DNA of 63,450 nt from an uncultured Clostridia bacterium (lineage in GTDB: Bacteria; Bacillota; Clostridia; TANB77; CAG-508), in the NCBI GenBank assembly GCA_934183045.1, contig CAKPRW010000001.1:1-63450 (forward strand), given 5' to 3'. The notes below the pieces were generated by a model, which made no database searches, had not been told where the DNA came from, and saw only the letters and a list, made by a program, of their open reading frames with translations. This document shows positions 54,979-63,450 of this stretch, in pieces (the first letter of the stretch is position 1; each line of letters starts with the position of its first letter). A program made the position numbers and the translations under genes.

Positions 54979-55818
54979 ATGGCAAAGATGACGGGCTTAG
55001 GAAAAGGACTAGATGCATTATTTGGACAACCAGAAGATGCTGAAGTAATACAAGAAAATGATAAATTAAAAAATTTAAAAATTACAGAAGTAGAACCTAA
55101 TAGAGATCAACCTAGAAAACATTTTGATCAAGAAGCGTTAGAAGAACTATCACAATCGATTAAGGAATATGGATTAATACAACCAATTGTAGTTACGAAA
55201 AAGGATGGGTATTATAGCATAATTGCAGGAGAAAGAAGATGGAGAGCTTCTAAAATGGCTGGATTAGATGAAATACCTGCTATTATAAGAGATGATGACG
55301 AAAAAGTGAATTCTGAAATATCATTAATAGAAAATATGCAAAGAGAAGATTTAAATCCATATGAAAAAGCTTTAGGTATTAGAACATTAATAGATAATTA
55401 TGGCTTCTCACAAGAAGAAGTTGCTAAAAAATTGGGAAAAGGAAGAAGTACAATTGCAAACTGGGTAAGAGTGCTAAATTTGGATTCAAGAGTTCTAGAA
55501 ATGGCTAAAGAAGGTAAATTGACAGAAGGACATTGTAAAGCGCTACTTTCAATTACTGATCTAGACAAACAATATCAAACAGCTGTACATATGCTAGAAA
55601 GAGGAGAAACTGTAAGACAAATAGAAAAAAAGTCAAAACTTAAAGAAACTAAAGAAGAACAGAAAAGAAATCATATATTATATAAAAGTATAGAAGATAA
55701 TTTTCAAAGTTTCTTTGGAACTAAAGTGAAATTAGATGCTGGAAAACGTAGAGGAAAAATTATTATTGAATATACATCAAATGATGATTTGGAAAGAATT
55801 CTAGGATTGATTAAATAA
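54979..55818 (+). CDS. parB: Chromosome partitioning protein ParB/Spo0J
   Basis: A 279-residue ParB: N-terminal LGKGLDALFG, CTP/parS-clamp motif AGERRWRASKMAG, EISLIENMQREDLNP, helix-turn-helix YGFSQEEVAKKLGKGRSTI. No full 16-bp parS was seen in the window. Confidence 0.95.
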   Translation: MAKMTGLGKGLDALFGQPEDAEVIQENDKLKNLKITEVEPNRDQPRKHFDQEALEELSQSIKEYGLIQPIVVTKKDGYYSIIAGERRWRASKMAGLDEIPAIIRDDDEKVNSEISLIENMQREDLNPYEKALGIRTLIDNYGFSQEEVAKKLGKGRSTIANWVRVLNLDSRVLEMAKEGKLTEGHCKALLSITDLDKQYQTAVHMLERGETVRQIEKKSKLKETKEEQKRNHILYKSIEDNFQSFFGTKVKLDAGKRRGKIIIEYTSNDDLERILGLIK

Positions 55819-55838
55819 TATAGAAAAGAGATGATTAC

Positions 55839-56333
55839 ATGGAAAATTTAATGCAATTGTTAAAAACAGATGCTTTTTTAATTATTTTATTTGTTTTAAA
55901 TGTATGTTTATTAATTATTTGTATAATTAATAGTATAAAATTTTCGAAATTAAATAATAAATACAAAAACTTTATGGCGAAATTAGGAAATGGGAAAAAT
56001 ATTGAAGAAGATTTAGAAAACTATATGTATAAAGTAAAAAAAATAGAAGATAATAATGCTGAGATTGCTAATGACGTAAATAATATAAAAAATGATTTAA
56101 CGAAATGTATAAAGAAAGTTGGCATTGTTAGATATAATGCTTTTAAAGATACTGGAAGTGACTTGAGTTTTGCTCTTGCTTTGTTAGATGAGAACGATTC
56201 AGGAGTGGTTTTGAATGGTATTTATTCAAGAGAAATGTCTAATATATATGCTAAACCAATAGAAAATGGAAAATCTAATTACACATTGACAGATGAAGAA
56301 AAAAATGCGATAAATAAGGCTGTTAATATATAA
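55839..56333 (+). CDS. DUF4446 membrane protein
   Basis: A 164-residue protein: one N-terminal membrane helix (FLIILFVLNVCLLIICIIN), coiled middle, and the DUF4446 signature VGIVRYNAFKDTGSDLSFALALLD. Often found next to parB in clostridia; function unknown. Last gene of the par operon. Confidence 0.88.
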   Translation: MENLMQLLKTDAFLIILFVLNVCLLIICIINSIKFSKLNNKYKNFMAKLGNGKNIEEDLENYMYKVKKIEDNNAEIANDVNNIKNDLTKCIKKVGIVRYNAFKDTGSDLSFALALLDENDSGVVLNGIYSREMSNIYAKPIENGKSNYTLTDEEKNAINKAVNI

Positions 56334-56361
56334 AAAATAAAGAAATATACTGTTAAATGTT

Positions 56362-56410
56362 AAAAATTACTAAAAATAAATATTAATGATTATTTTTAGT
56401 AATTTTTGCT
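56362..56410 (+). terminator. Terminator of par operon
   Basis: AAAAATTACTAAAAATA and its complement (to 56406) form a long A/T stem. Confidence 0.65.
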
Positions 56411-56448
56411 ATTTTGACTAAAAATAAAAAAAATCAAAAATATTGTTG

Positions 56449-56477
56449 ACAAATATTATTTTAAATGCTAATATAAT
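56449..56477 (+). promoter_or_regulatory. Promoter of tRNA-Ser pair
   Basis: TTGACA, 17 bp, TAATAT (a TATAAT follows 3 bp later) about 20 bp before the first tRNA. Confidence 0.6.
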
Positions 56478-56496
56478 TATTGTATTTTGACTATAT

Positions 56497-56586
<90 letters not shown>

Positions 56587-56604
56587 AATACAATAAAAGA
56601 AAAT

Positions 56605-56691
56605 GGAGAAGTACCCAAGTGGTGAAGGGGACAGTTTGCTAAACTGTTAGGTCTCGTAAGGGGCGCGAGGGTTCGAACCCCTCCTTCTCCG
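56605..56691 (+). tRNA. tRNA-Ser (anticodon GCT)
   Basis: 87-nt class II tRNA, acceptor GGAGAAG/CTTCTCC, anticodon loop TTGCTAA, CCA encoded at 56692-56694. T4SS-2 begins directly after it. Confidence 0.95.
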
Positions 56692-56769
56692 CCAAGATAT
56701 ATCATTAGAATGATCTAATGTCTTTCTTCATACAGAAACATAAAATATAAAATAAAGGTTGGTGAAGAA

Positions 56770-57174
56770 ATGACTAAAAAACTAATCATTTTATTTATTA
56801 GTATAATATGTATGTTAGGAATAACAAATAAAAATGTTTATGCATTCACCTATAATACTCAGTATAATTCTAGTCCTGGTGGGAGTTATAGTAATTTTAC
56901 TCCTGGAGATTGGAAACCATCATCAACAAATACTGTAAAAAATGCTGATAAATTGGAAAGTATAGGAAATAAAGTTGTTGGGGTTTTAAAAGTTGTAGGA
57001 AGTATAATATCAGTAATTGCCTTAATTATTTTAGGAATAAAATACATTTTTGGAAGTATAGAAGAAAGGGCAGAATATAAAAAGACAATGAAACCTTATT
57101 TAATAGGAGCATTAATGGTATTTGCAATAACAACACTTTTGGGAATTATACAAGATATAGTAGGAGGATTCTAA
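56770..57174 (+). CDS. T4SS-2 pilin-like protein 1 (TrbC/VirB2 type)
   Basis: A 134-residue secreted pilin-like protein: signal peptide (IILFISIICMLGI, ending near NVYAF), Ser/Thr/Asn-rich exposed part, then helix VVGSIISVIALIILGIKYI, loop GSIEERAEYKKTMKPYLIGA and a second helix. The loop KYxxGSxEEKAEYKKTxxP is shared with genes at 57574 and 58007. Its TAA overlaps the next ATG (57174). Confidence 0.75.
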   Translation: MTKKLIILFISIICMLGITNKNVYAFTYNTQYNSSPGGSYSNFTPGDWKPSSTNTVKNADKLESIGNKVVGVLKVVGSIISVIALIILGIKYIFGSIEERAEYKKTMKPYLIGALMVFAITTLLGIIQDIVGGF

Positions 57175-57560
57175 TGAAAATATATAGTAAAACAAAAATA
57201 TGTATAATAATTACTATGTTATTAGCTATGTTTATTTCAATAATTCCTGTAAAGGTGTTAGCAGCAGATACTGTAGATAGCGTAATGAATGGAGCAGAAA
57301 GATTTGTAAATAAAGGGAAAAATTTTCAAGTTGATACTAATGAATTAAAAAATAGTTCTGATTTTGTTTACAATGCTTTACTAGGAATAGGTCTTATTTT
57401 AGCAGTAGTAATAGGAATAATATTAGGTATTAAATATATGATATCATCTTCAGAAGATAAAGCAGAAGTAAAACAGACGTTGGTTCCATATTTGGTGTCA
57501 TGTGTTGTTTTATTTGGAGGATTCTTTATATGGAAAATGGTTGTTAATATATTATCATAA
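57174..57560 (+). CDS. T4SS-2 pilin-like protein 2 (divergent)
   Basis: A 128-residue paralogue: signal peptide (IIITMLLAMFISIIPVKVLA), then helix GIGLILAVVIGIILGIKYMI, loop SSSEDKAEVKQTLVPYLVS and second helix. It is the most divergent of the four: the loop lacks the EYKK core and the spacer is basic rather than Gly/Ser-rich, so it may have a distinct place in the fibre or channel. Confidence 0.7.
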   Translation: MKIYSKTKICIIITMLLAMFISIIPVKVLAADTVDSVMNGAERFVNKGKNFQVDTNELKNSSDFVYNALLGIGLILAVVIGIILGIKYMISSSEDKAEVKQTLVPYLVSCVVLFGGFFIWKMVVNILS

Positions 57561-57573
57561 TTTGGAGGTGCTA

Positions 57574-57936
57574 ATGAAAAAAGAAAAAGTTTTGAAAATA
57601 CTTTTGATTGCTTTAATGATTATTTTAACAATAACAAACATATCAAGTGCTTTTTCTGTGGGTAATTTATCAGGAACAACAGATTCTAACAACATAAAAG
57701 ATATTGAGAAAGCAGGAAATAAAGTAATCACATTAGTAAGTACCATTGGTGCTATATCATCAGTTATAGTAATTATTGTTTTGGGAATAAAGTATATGTT
57801 AGGAAGTGTAGAAGAAAAAGCAGAATACAAAAAGACAATGTTACCATTTCTAATCGGAGCTATTTTCATATTTGCAGCTTCGGCAATGGCGGGAGCAGTA
57901 TATAATATTGCGAATGATATTGCAAATGCTGTTTAA
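57574..57936 (+). CDS. T4SS-2 pilin-like protein 3
   Basis: A 120-residue paralogue: signal peptide (LLIALMIILTITNISSA), short exposed part, helix SSVIVIIVLGIKYMLG, loop SVEEKAEYKKTMLPFLIGA, helix with FIFAASAMAGAVYNIA. ATG 57574 with TGGAGGTG; the longer frame upstream overlaps gene 2. A promoter for gene 4 lies in its 3' end. Confidence 0.75.
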   Translation: MKKEKVLKILLIALMIILTITNISSAFSVGNLSGTTDSNNIKDIEKAGNKVITLVSTIGAISSVIVIIVLGIKYMLGSVEEKAEYKKTMLPFLIGAIFIFAASAMAGAVYNIANDIANAV

Positions 57937-57948
57937 AAATGATATAAT
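57920..57948 (+). promoter_or_regulatory. Internal promoter ahead of pilin-like gene 4
   Basis: TTGCAA at 57920-57925, 17 bp, TATAAT at 57943-57948, straddling the stop of gene 3, with a ~50-nt leader before gene 4. Confidence 0.6.
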
Positions 57949-58006
57949 ATATAGGGACATATACAGCCTAAATAAAGAAATAAAAGTAAAAAGGGAGGAA
58001 ACAAAT

Positions 58007-58387
58007 ATGAAAAAAACAATAAAAGTATTAGCTATATTACTTATTATATTATCTATTTTTTCATTAACATTAACAGTTAATGCTGCTAGTACAAAATCAT
58101 CTTCATCAGGAATAGACCCATCTGGCTACAAAGGTGATTCTAACTATGAGGTAGGTAGTATTAAAACAATAGGTAACCAAATAATTACTATTGTTAGTAC
58201 AATTGGTTCAATTGCTTCAGTAATCGTGTTAGTTGTATTAGGACTTAAATACATGATGGGAAGTGCAGAAGAAAAAGCAGAATACAAAAAGACTTTATTA
58301 CCATATGTAATTGGTGCAGCATTAGTTTTTGCAGCATCTACAATTGCAGGAGTTATATACAATTTCACAGGATCTTTAGGTGGATAA
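58007..58387 (+). CDS. T4SS-2 pilin-like protein 4, probably the major subunit
   Basis: A 126-residue paralogue: signal peptide (LAILLIILSIFSLTLTVNA), Ser/Gly-rich part, helix SVIVLVVLGLKYMMG, loop SAEEKAEYKKTLLPYVIGA, helix VFAASTIAGVIYNFTG. It has its own promoter, the best ribosome site (AAGGGAGGAA) and its own terminator, so it can be made in excess of the others; calling it the major pilin is inference. Confidence 0.75.
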   Translation: MKKTIKVLAILLIILSIFSLTLTVNAASTKSSSSGIDPSGYKGDSNYEVGSIKTIGNQIITIVSTIGSIASVIVLVVLGLKYMMGSAEEKAEYKKTLLPYVIGAALVFAASTIAGVIYNFTGSLGG

Positions 58388-58401
58388 TAATAGAAAAAAT
58401 A

Positions 58402-58440
58402 AAGAAGAATTCATTTTATAATGGATTCTTTTTTTATTAA
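58402..58440 (+). terminator. Terminator after pilin-like gene 4
   Basis: AAGAATTCATT pairs with AATGGATTCTT (one mismatch) and ends in seven Ts. Confidence 0.75.
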
Positions 58441-58442
58441 TT

Positions 58443-58498
58443 GCAATAATTGATTGGAAATAATTAAGTATTTCTAATTGATTATTGCGATTTTTATG
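58443..58498 (+). other. Second long hairpin after pilin-like gene 4
   Basis: GCAATAATTGATTGGAAATA and a near-perfect complement ending at 58491 form a ~20-bp stem with a 6-nt loop, followed by GATTTTTATG. Could be a second terminator or an RNA element. A TATAAT at 58634 may be the -10 of the PrgI operon; I could not assign a -35. Confidence 0.5.
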
Positions 58499-58684
58499 TT
58501 CACTATACAAAAAATAAGACATATTTATACGACTTTAATACATAAAATGTTACGATGATATTACAGCACAATTACAAAAATATTAAAAATGAGTTTTTTG
58601 TCTATATTTATACTTTTAGTGGCTTTTTTATGGTATAATGTAAGAAGAAATTTTATATAAAAAAAGAGAAAAGAGGAATAAAAT

Positions 58685-59026
58685 ATGAATATATATGAGA
58701 TACCTAGAAATTATAAAGGTGAGGGTAGAATTCTATACATTTTTTCTACGAAAGCATTGGTATATACAATTGTCGGAATGGGAATAGGATTATTATTTTA
58801 TTTTATTTTTAAAATTATGGGAATGCAGATGGTTGGAATCATTTGTGATGCAATATTTGGAGTTATAGGATTTCTAATTGGTACATTAAAAATGCCAGAT
58901 ACAAACAAATTTGAATTCACTAAAAAGACAGGAGGAGAAAATATTGACGATATTATAAAAAGGTGGATAAAATTTAAGAAAAATAATAATAAAATATATA
59001 TAAGAAAAGATATTATTAATAAATAA
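58685..59026 (+). CDS. PrgI-family T4SS membrane protein
   Basis: A 113-residue protein opening YEIPRNYKGEGRILYIFST (PrgI-type) with two membrane helices and a basic tail. Starts the second transcript unit of T4SS-2. Confidence 0.75.
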   Translation: MNIYEIPRNYKGEGRILYIFSTKALVYTIVGMGIGLLFYFIFKIMGMQMVGIICDAIFGVIGFLIGTLKMPDTNKFEFTKKTGGENIDDIIKRWIKFKKNNNKIYIRKDIINK

Positions 59027-59041
59027 TAAGGAGGAATACAA

Positions 59042-60190
59042 ATGGATAACGATCAAATTAGTAAAGTTCTTACAATAGTTTTAGTAGTATTGCTATTGAT
59101 ATTATTTGCATTAGTAGTTGTTTTTATAATGTTAAGTTTAAAAAGAAAAAATAATAATAAAACTGAAAATGTTCCTGTGGACTCAGGAGGAAAAAATACT
59201 GCTAGTAAACCTAAAGAAACATCATATAATAAACAATCTATTTTTGATTTTATGGAATTTGATAAAATTGAAGACAATATGATTATAAGAAAAAATGGAG
59301 CCAAATATGTAATGGCCATAGAATGTCAAGGAATCAATTATGATTTAATGTCTGGGCTAGAAAAAAACAGCGTTGAACAAGGTTTTTTACAATTTTTAAA
59401 TACATTAAGATATCCTATACAATTATATATTCAAACAAGAACTGTAAATCTTGAAAATAGCTTAGCTGTTTATAAAGAAAAAGTAAATAACATAAGAAAC
59501 CAATTTATGAAAAAACAGATGGAATATAATCTATTAGTTAATTCAGGAAATCAACCAGAAAAAGTAATTAGAGATGCAAGGTTTGAATTAGTAAAAGCTC
59601 AAAATTTGTATGAATATGGTTTGGATATTATACAAAATACAGAAAAAATGAACTTTAATAAGAACATATTAAAGAAAAACTATTATGTAATAATTTCATA
59701 TACTCCAGAGGATATTTCACAAACAGAATATGCTAAAGAAGAAGTTAGGGATATGGCGTTTTCAGAATTATATACAAAAGCTCAATCAATTATAAGTTCT
59801 TTATCTGTATGTGGAATAAATGGTAAAGTGTTAGATAGTAAAGAGCTTGTTGAATTAATATACATAGCATACAATAGAGATGAAGCAGAAGTATATGAAC
59901 TTAAAAAAGCATTAGATGCAGGATATGAAGAAGTATATTCAACAGCTCCTAATGTTTTAGATAAGAGAATGAAAGAAATAGATAAACAAATAGAAAGAGA
60001 TGCTATGCAAAGAGCTAATGAAGCAGTAAGACAAGCATTAGACAATAAAGAAAGAGAAAGAAGAGTAAGAGAAAAAGAAGCTCAAATGAATGAACTAATT
60101 GATGCTATGGCACAAAGTATTTTGGAAGACAATGAAGAGATTATAGGTACGGAAACAAAAGAAGAAGCTCAGAAAATTATTAATGGTTAA
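59042..60190 (+). CDS. T4SS-2 VirB4-partner protein, membrane-anchored
   Basis: A 382-residue protein: N-terminal helix (VLTIVLVVLLLILFALVVVF), linker, a globular domain (about 65-250: NGAKYVMAIECQGINYDL, YPIQLYIQTRTVNLE) like the N-terminal domain of VirB4-type ATPases, then a long charged coiled coil. Counterpart of the 198-residue T4SS-1 protein at 39259-39855. No ATPase motifs; probably docks the ATPase to the membrane. Confidence 0.65.
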   Translation: MDNDQISKVLTIVLVVLLLILFALVVVFIMLSLKRKNNNKTENVPVDSGGKNTASKPKETSYNKQSIFDFMEFDKIEDNMIIRKNGAKYVMAIECQGINYDLMSGLEKNSVEQGFLQFLNTLRYPIQLYIQTRTVNLENSLAVYKEKVNNIRNQFMKKQMEYNLLVNSGNQPEKVIRDARFELVKAQNLYEYGLDIIQNTEKMNFNKNILKKNYYVIISYTPEDISQTEYAKEEVRDMAFSELYTKAQSIISSLSVCGINGKVLDSKELVELIYIAYNRDEAEVYELKKALDAGYEEVYSTAPNVLDKRMKEIDKQIERDAMQRANEAVRQALDNKERERRVREKEAQMNELIDAMAQSILEDNEEIIGTETKEEAQKIING

Positions 60191-60214
60191 TTTCTTATAG
60201 AGGAGGGTAAAATC

Positions 60215-62170
60215 ATGAAGAAAAAAAATAAACAGGTAGTGGTAGGACAAGACCAAAATAAAGAAGATAAATATAGTTTTTTAAGAAAGAAAACAATAAA
60301 AGAGTTGATTGCACCTGCAGGAATTGATGCTAGCCATGTAGATCATCTAGAAATTATTTCTAATACTAAAAGATATGCAAGAAGCTTCTTTGTTTCTAAT
60401 TTGCCAAGAATGTGTACTTTCCCAGAGCTATTTAGAGATATGTATATTTTTGGAGATATAAATACCTCAATTATTATAAATCCAATTAAAGAAGAAAGAT
60501 CTCAAAGTGAACTAAATAGAGTTATTAATGAATTGGAAACAGAAAGAATAGTTGCTATGGATAAAGGAAATATCAATAGGGAAAGCACTATTACACAAAA
60601 AAGATTAGAAGCAGAACAATTAAGAGATGAGATTGCGGCAGGATTTAATAAATTATATGAAGCATCTATTGTTTCTACTTTGTTTGCATATAGTTTAGAA
60701 GAATTAGATAAACAAACAAAAATGTTGATTTCAGAAATGTCAAAAAGTTTGGTTAATATAAAAACAGCGTGGGCATTACAAGAAGAAGGGTTTCAAACTA
60801 ATTTACCATTTCTAGAAGATAAAATAAAAAAATTACATACATTTGATAGAAATTCTATGGGAACAGTTTTCCCTTTTACAAGTTCAGAAGTAGGACATTC
60901 TACGGGAGTACCACTTGGATTTAATAAGCAAACAGGAACACCAATTCTTTTTGATAATTTCCATCCATCATTGACAAATTATAATATGGTTATATTTGCT
61001 AAATCAGGAGCTGGTAAATCTGTTACAATGAAAACTTTAGTATCAAGATCTTCTGTACTTATGGGAATAGAGAGTTTAGCTCTTGATGCCGAAGGTGAAT
61101 ATACAATTGTTGCTGAAAGTTTAGGAGGAATAAATGTTGTAATAAGTCCTAATTCACAAACAATTATTAATTTATTTGATATAGAAGTTGAAAAAGTAAA
61201 AGATGAAATTACAGGTAGAGAAAGAACTGTATTAAATATAGAAAACAAAGTTGAAGACGTAACTCAAGCTTTATTAACAATGGCTAAAGGAAGTACAAGA
61301 AGTACGGAAGTAAACGAACTTACAAAACAAATAATAGCAGAATCTGTTGCAGAAGAATATGCAAGTTTAGGAATTACAAATAATCCTAACAGTTTATATA
61401 AAACAGCAGAAATGAAAATAAGTAGTGATAATATATTAGGAAAAGAAAAGAAAGACATGCCAACAATTGGTAGTTGGTATAGAAGAATACAAGCCAAAGC
61501 TAAAGAAAATACTAATTCAGATTATCAATTCCATTATAGTTATTTGTTAAAAGTTATGAAACAATATATTAGAGAGTATGATGGACAAATGGCTTATTTT
61601 GATGGTCAATCTACTTTTGATTTATTAGAGGGAGCTCCTTTTATAAATATAGATATATCACAATTAGAAGAAAGATTTGCAAGACCTTTGGCACAACAAA
61701 TTTTACTTTCATGGATATGGGAAAAATTTGTAAAAAAGAATAGTGAAGATAGAAAAAAGGCTACTAAAAAAAGAGTATTAGTAGATGAGGCGTGGATGCT
61801 ATTACCATATGAAGAAGCTGTAGATTTCTTAAATAAAATGGCTAGACGTGCAAGAAAAAGAAATGTATCATTAGCTATAATTTCACAAAGATTCCAAGAT
61901 TTCTATGAGAAATCAGAAGCACAAGCAGTATTAACATCATCAGACACAAAATTATTCTTAGCACAAGATAAAGCAGAAATACAATACTTAAAAGAAGTAT
62001 TTAAATTATCTGAAGGAGAAGCTGACTTTTTGGTAACTTGTCAAAAAGGTGAAGGATTATTTAAAGTTGGATCAGATACGGCTATTTTAAAAATAATGCC
62101 AACAAGAAAAGAATTTGAGTTTGTTGAAACCAACTTAAATAATTTAGCAAATATGAGAAAAGATCAATAA
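60215..62170 (+). CDS. VirB4-type ATPase of T4SS-2
   Basis: A 651-residue TraE/VirB4 ATPase: N-terminal domain with RSFFVSNLPRMCTFPELF, Walker A IFAKSGAGKSVTMK, Walker B RVLVDEAWMLLP, and ISQRFQDFYE. Standard ATG with GGAGG. It is closer to ordinary VirB4 length and composition than its T4SS-1 counterpart. Confidence 0.9.
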   Translation: MKKKNKQVVVGQDQNKEDKYSFLRKKTIKELIAPAGIDASHVDHLEIISNTKRYARSFFVSNLPRMCTFPELFRDMYIFGDINTSIIINPIKEERSQSELNRVINELETERIVAMDKGNINRESTITQKRLEAEQLRDEIAAGFNKLYEASIVSTLFAYSLEELDKQTKMLISEMSKSLVNIKTAWALQEEGFQTNLPFLEDKIKKLHTFDRNSMGTVFPFTSSEVGHSTGVPLGFNKQTGTPILFDNFHPSLTNYNMVIFAKSGAGKSVTMKTLVSRSSVLMGIESLALDAEGEYTIVAESLGGINVVISPNSQTIINLFDIEVEKVKDEITGRERTVLNIENKVEDVTQALLTMAKGSTRSTEVNELTKQIIAESVAEEYASLGITNNPNSLYKTAEMKISSDNILGKEKKDMPTIGSWYRRIQAKAKENTNSDYQFHYSYLLKVMKQYIREYDGQMAYFDGQSTFDLLEGAPFINIDISQLEERFARPLAQQILLSWIWEKFVKKNSEDRKKATKKRVLVDEAWMLLPYEEAVDFLNKMARRARKRNVSLAIISQRFQDFYEKSEAQAVLTSSDTKLFLAQDKAEIQYLKEVFKLSEGEADFLVTCQKGEGLFKVGSDTAILKIMPTRKEFEFVETNLNNLANMRKDQ

Positions 62171-62184
62171 GTGGAGGAATAAAT

Positions 62185-63450
62185 ATGAAAATCTTTACAA
62201 GTAAAAGTATAAGGAAAAAGATAATTATAGCAATTTTAATGGTTTTGTCTTTTCAGTTTATTCTATCAAGCCCTGTTAGAGCTGACAGCGAAGGGTTTGG
62301 AGGTAAATTATTAGAACCTGTATTATCATTAGTTATAGCAATAGGTGATGGAGCTGTAGGGTTAATACATGAAAATGTAATGGGACAAGATCAAAGTTTA
62401 GTTCGTGTTGATCTTTCAACATCTGTGTGGGATAAAATAGGTGGTATCGTAGTAGGTATTGCTGCTGGAATACTAACCATAGCTGCAATTATAGTAACAT
62501 GTGGGGCTGCTGTTTTTGCGTTAGCTGCAGTTGGAATTACAGCTAGTGTTTCAATTGGTGTAGGTACAATTATTACAGGGGTAGTGACAGGAATTGCAGT
62601 TGGTGTTTGGTATGATAATACATGTCTGCCTCAAGATTTAGTATTACCAATGTATTCTATATCGGCAGAGGAAATTTTTCAGGGTAAAATATTATTGTTT
62701 GATGTTGATTTCTTCAACCCTGAAACTGATATTTATCTAAAAACTAATGAAGGGAAAGATTACAAATTAAGTGACTATAAAAATAAACAAGATAAACTAG
62801 ACGAAATTATTAGTGATGAAAAAGTTCAATACTATTACTATAAAGATGGAAATGATGAAGTAAAAACATCAAAGCAAAATACAGCATATGAAATACAAAA
62901 AGTAATAAGTAAATGGTATAACGCACTAAGAAATATTGCATTGGTTCTAATGATGTCTGTTCTTTTATATGTTGCAATTAGAATGATGTTATCTTCTATT
63001 GCATCTGATAAAGCTAAATATAAACAGATGTTGATGGATTGGTTAGTAGGAATTTGTTTATTATTCTTTTTACACTATATCATGGCTTTTTCAGTTGCAA
63101 TGGTTAAGCAATTCACAAAAGTTATAGATTCAGGATTTGATGAAGAAAATAATACTTATGCTGTAGTTATGCAAGATGATGAAGCAGAAAAATTAAGTAA
63201 AAAGTTAGAAGAAATGGGAATGGAAGATTTTGTGCAAGAAAATGATAATGGAGATAAATATATATCATGGCCAACTAGTCTAATGGGAAAAGTAAGATTA
63301 CAAGCGCAATTAACTATGGGAACAGAACAATTTATAGGATATGCAATATGTTTTATAGTATTAGTTTTCTATACAGTATTTTTTGCATTTACATATTTGA
63401 AAAGGGTTATATATTTGGCATTCTTAACTTTAATTGCACCATTTGTAGCA
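62185..63450 (+). CDS. VirB6-like polytopic T4SS-2 protein, cut by window end
   Basis: An open frame of 422 codons from ATG 62185 (GTGGAGGAA upstream) to the window edge. Signal-type start (IIIAILMVLSFQFIL), a glycine/alanine-rich membrane pair (GGIVVGIAAGILTIAAIIV; VGTIITGVVTGIAVGVW), a ~100-residue outer domain, then helices (IALVLMMSVLLYVAIRMML and others). The loop SDKAKYKQMLMDWLVGI echoes the pilin-like loop. C-terminus missing. Confidence 0.7.
   Translation, partial: MKIFTSKSIRKKIIIAILMVLSFQFILSSPVRADSEGFGGKLLEPVLSLVIAIGDGAVGLIHENVMGQDQSLVRVDLSTSVWDKIGGIVVGIAAGILTIAAIIVTCGAAVFALAAVGITASVSIGVGTIITGVVTGIAVGVWYDNTCLPQDLVLPMYSISAEEIFQGKILLFDVDFFNPETDIYLKTNEGKDYKLSDYKNKQDKLDEIISDEKVQYYYYKDGNDEVKTSKQNTAYEIQKVISKWYNALRNIALVLMMSVLLYVAIRMMLSSIASDKAKYKQMLMDWLVGICLLFFLHYIMAFSVAMVKQFTKVIDSGFDEENNTYAVVMQDDEAEKLSKKLEEMGMEDFVQENDNGDKYISWPTSLMGKVRLQAQLTMGTEQFIGYAICFIVLVFYTVFFAFTYLKRVIYLAFLTLIAPFVA

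Overview
The window is very AT-rich DNA from a low-GC Gram-positive bacterium. The most likely source is an uncultured gut-type clostridial lineage, because gene content, strong AAAGGAGG ribosome binding sites, frequent TTG starts and an NRPS reductase gene all fit that group; this assignment is inference. It spans the chromosomal replication origin. dnaA-dnaN-recF-gyrB run leftwards from about 46.7 kb, and rpmH-rnpA-yidD-yidC-jag-mnmE-mnmG-rsmG-parA-parB run rightwards from about 47.1 kb.

Layout. 0-3.2 kb: a truncated adenosine-deaminase-like gene, an M23 peptidase and an HtrA protease. 3.3-11.7 kb: a one-module NRPS (C-A-PCP-reductase) whose A domain reads as threonine-specific, in an operon with a membrane histidine kinase and followed by an HD-GYP response regulator and a DUF975 protein. 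11.7-23.5 kb: housekeeping genes (Tex, ABC-F, CorA, VanW, SDR, HIT, four tRNAs). 23.5-27 kb: the first part of type IV secretion system 1 (T4SS-1: small membrane protein, VirD4, TrbC-like, VirB6-like, PrgI-like). 27-29 kb: dnaD-like gene and a dnaI-like helicase-loader gene with two frameshifts. 29.1-31.6 kb: gyrA. 31.7-39.9 kb: an extremely AT-rich block between gyrA and gyrB holding the other part of T4SS-1 (VirB4 and its N-terminal partner) plus an AAA/ParA-type gene followed by six decayed tandem copies of its ATPase domain. 40-47 kb: gyrB, recF, dnaN, origin, dnaA. 47-56.3 kb: the rpmH to parB arm. 56.5-63.45 kb: two tRNA-Ser genes and T4SS-2 (four pilin-like paralogues, PrgI, partner protein, VirB4, VirB6-like, the last cut by the window edge).

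Most notable observations. (1) A roughly 3.9 kb array of six dead tandem copies of a ParA-like domain, recognisable by an 81-nt block recurring every 623-679 bp and carrying shared stops. (2) At least four T4SS-1 genes have no ATG, GTG or TTG start. Each has a strong Shine-Dalgarno sequence placed correctly before ATT or ATA, and two of these genes are invisible or N-terminally truncated in a standard ORF scan. (3) T4SS-1 is split into two divergent halves and its second half separates gyrB from gyrA. (4) Frameshifts in two normally essential or conserved genes (dnaI, mnmE), one inside a patch of unusual base composition. (5) A clear basal origin-unwinding element (TAG-type trio repeats next to two abutting DnaA-box-like sites) between dnaA and dnaN. 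(6) A perfect 16-bp-arm hairpin between the Shine-Dalgarno sequence and the start codon of tex. (7) A possible ~450-nt non-coding RNA between T4SS-1 and gyrB.

Limits: no alignment or folding software was used; translations, spacings and repeats were read by eye.
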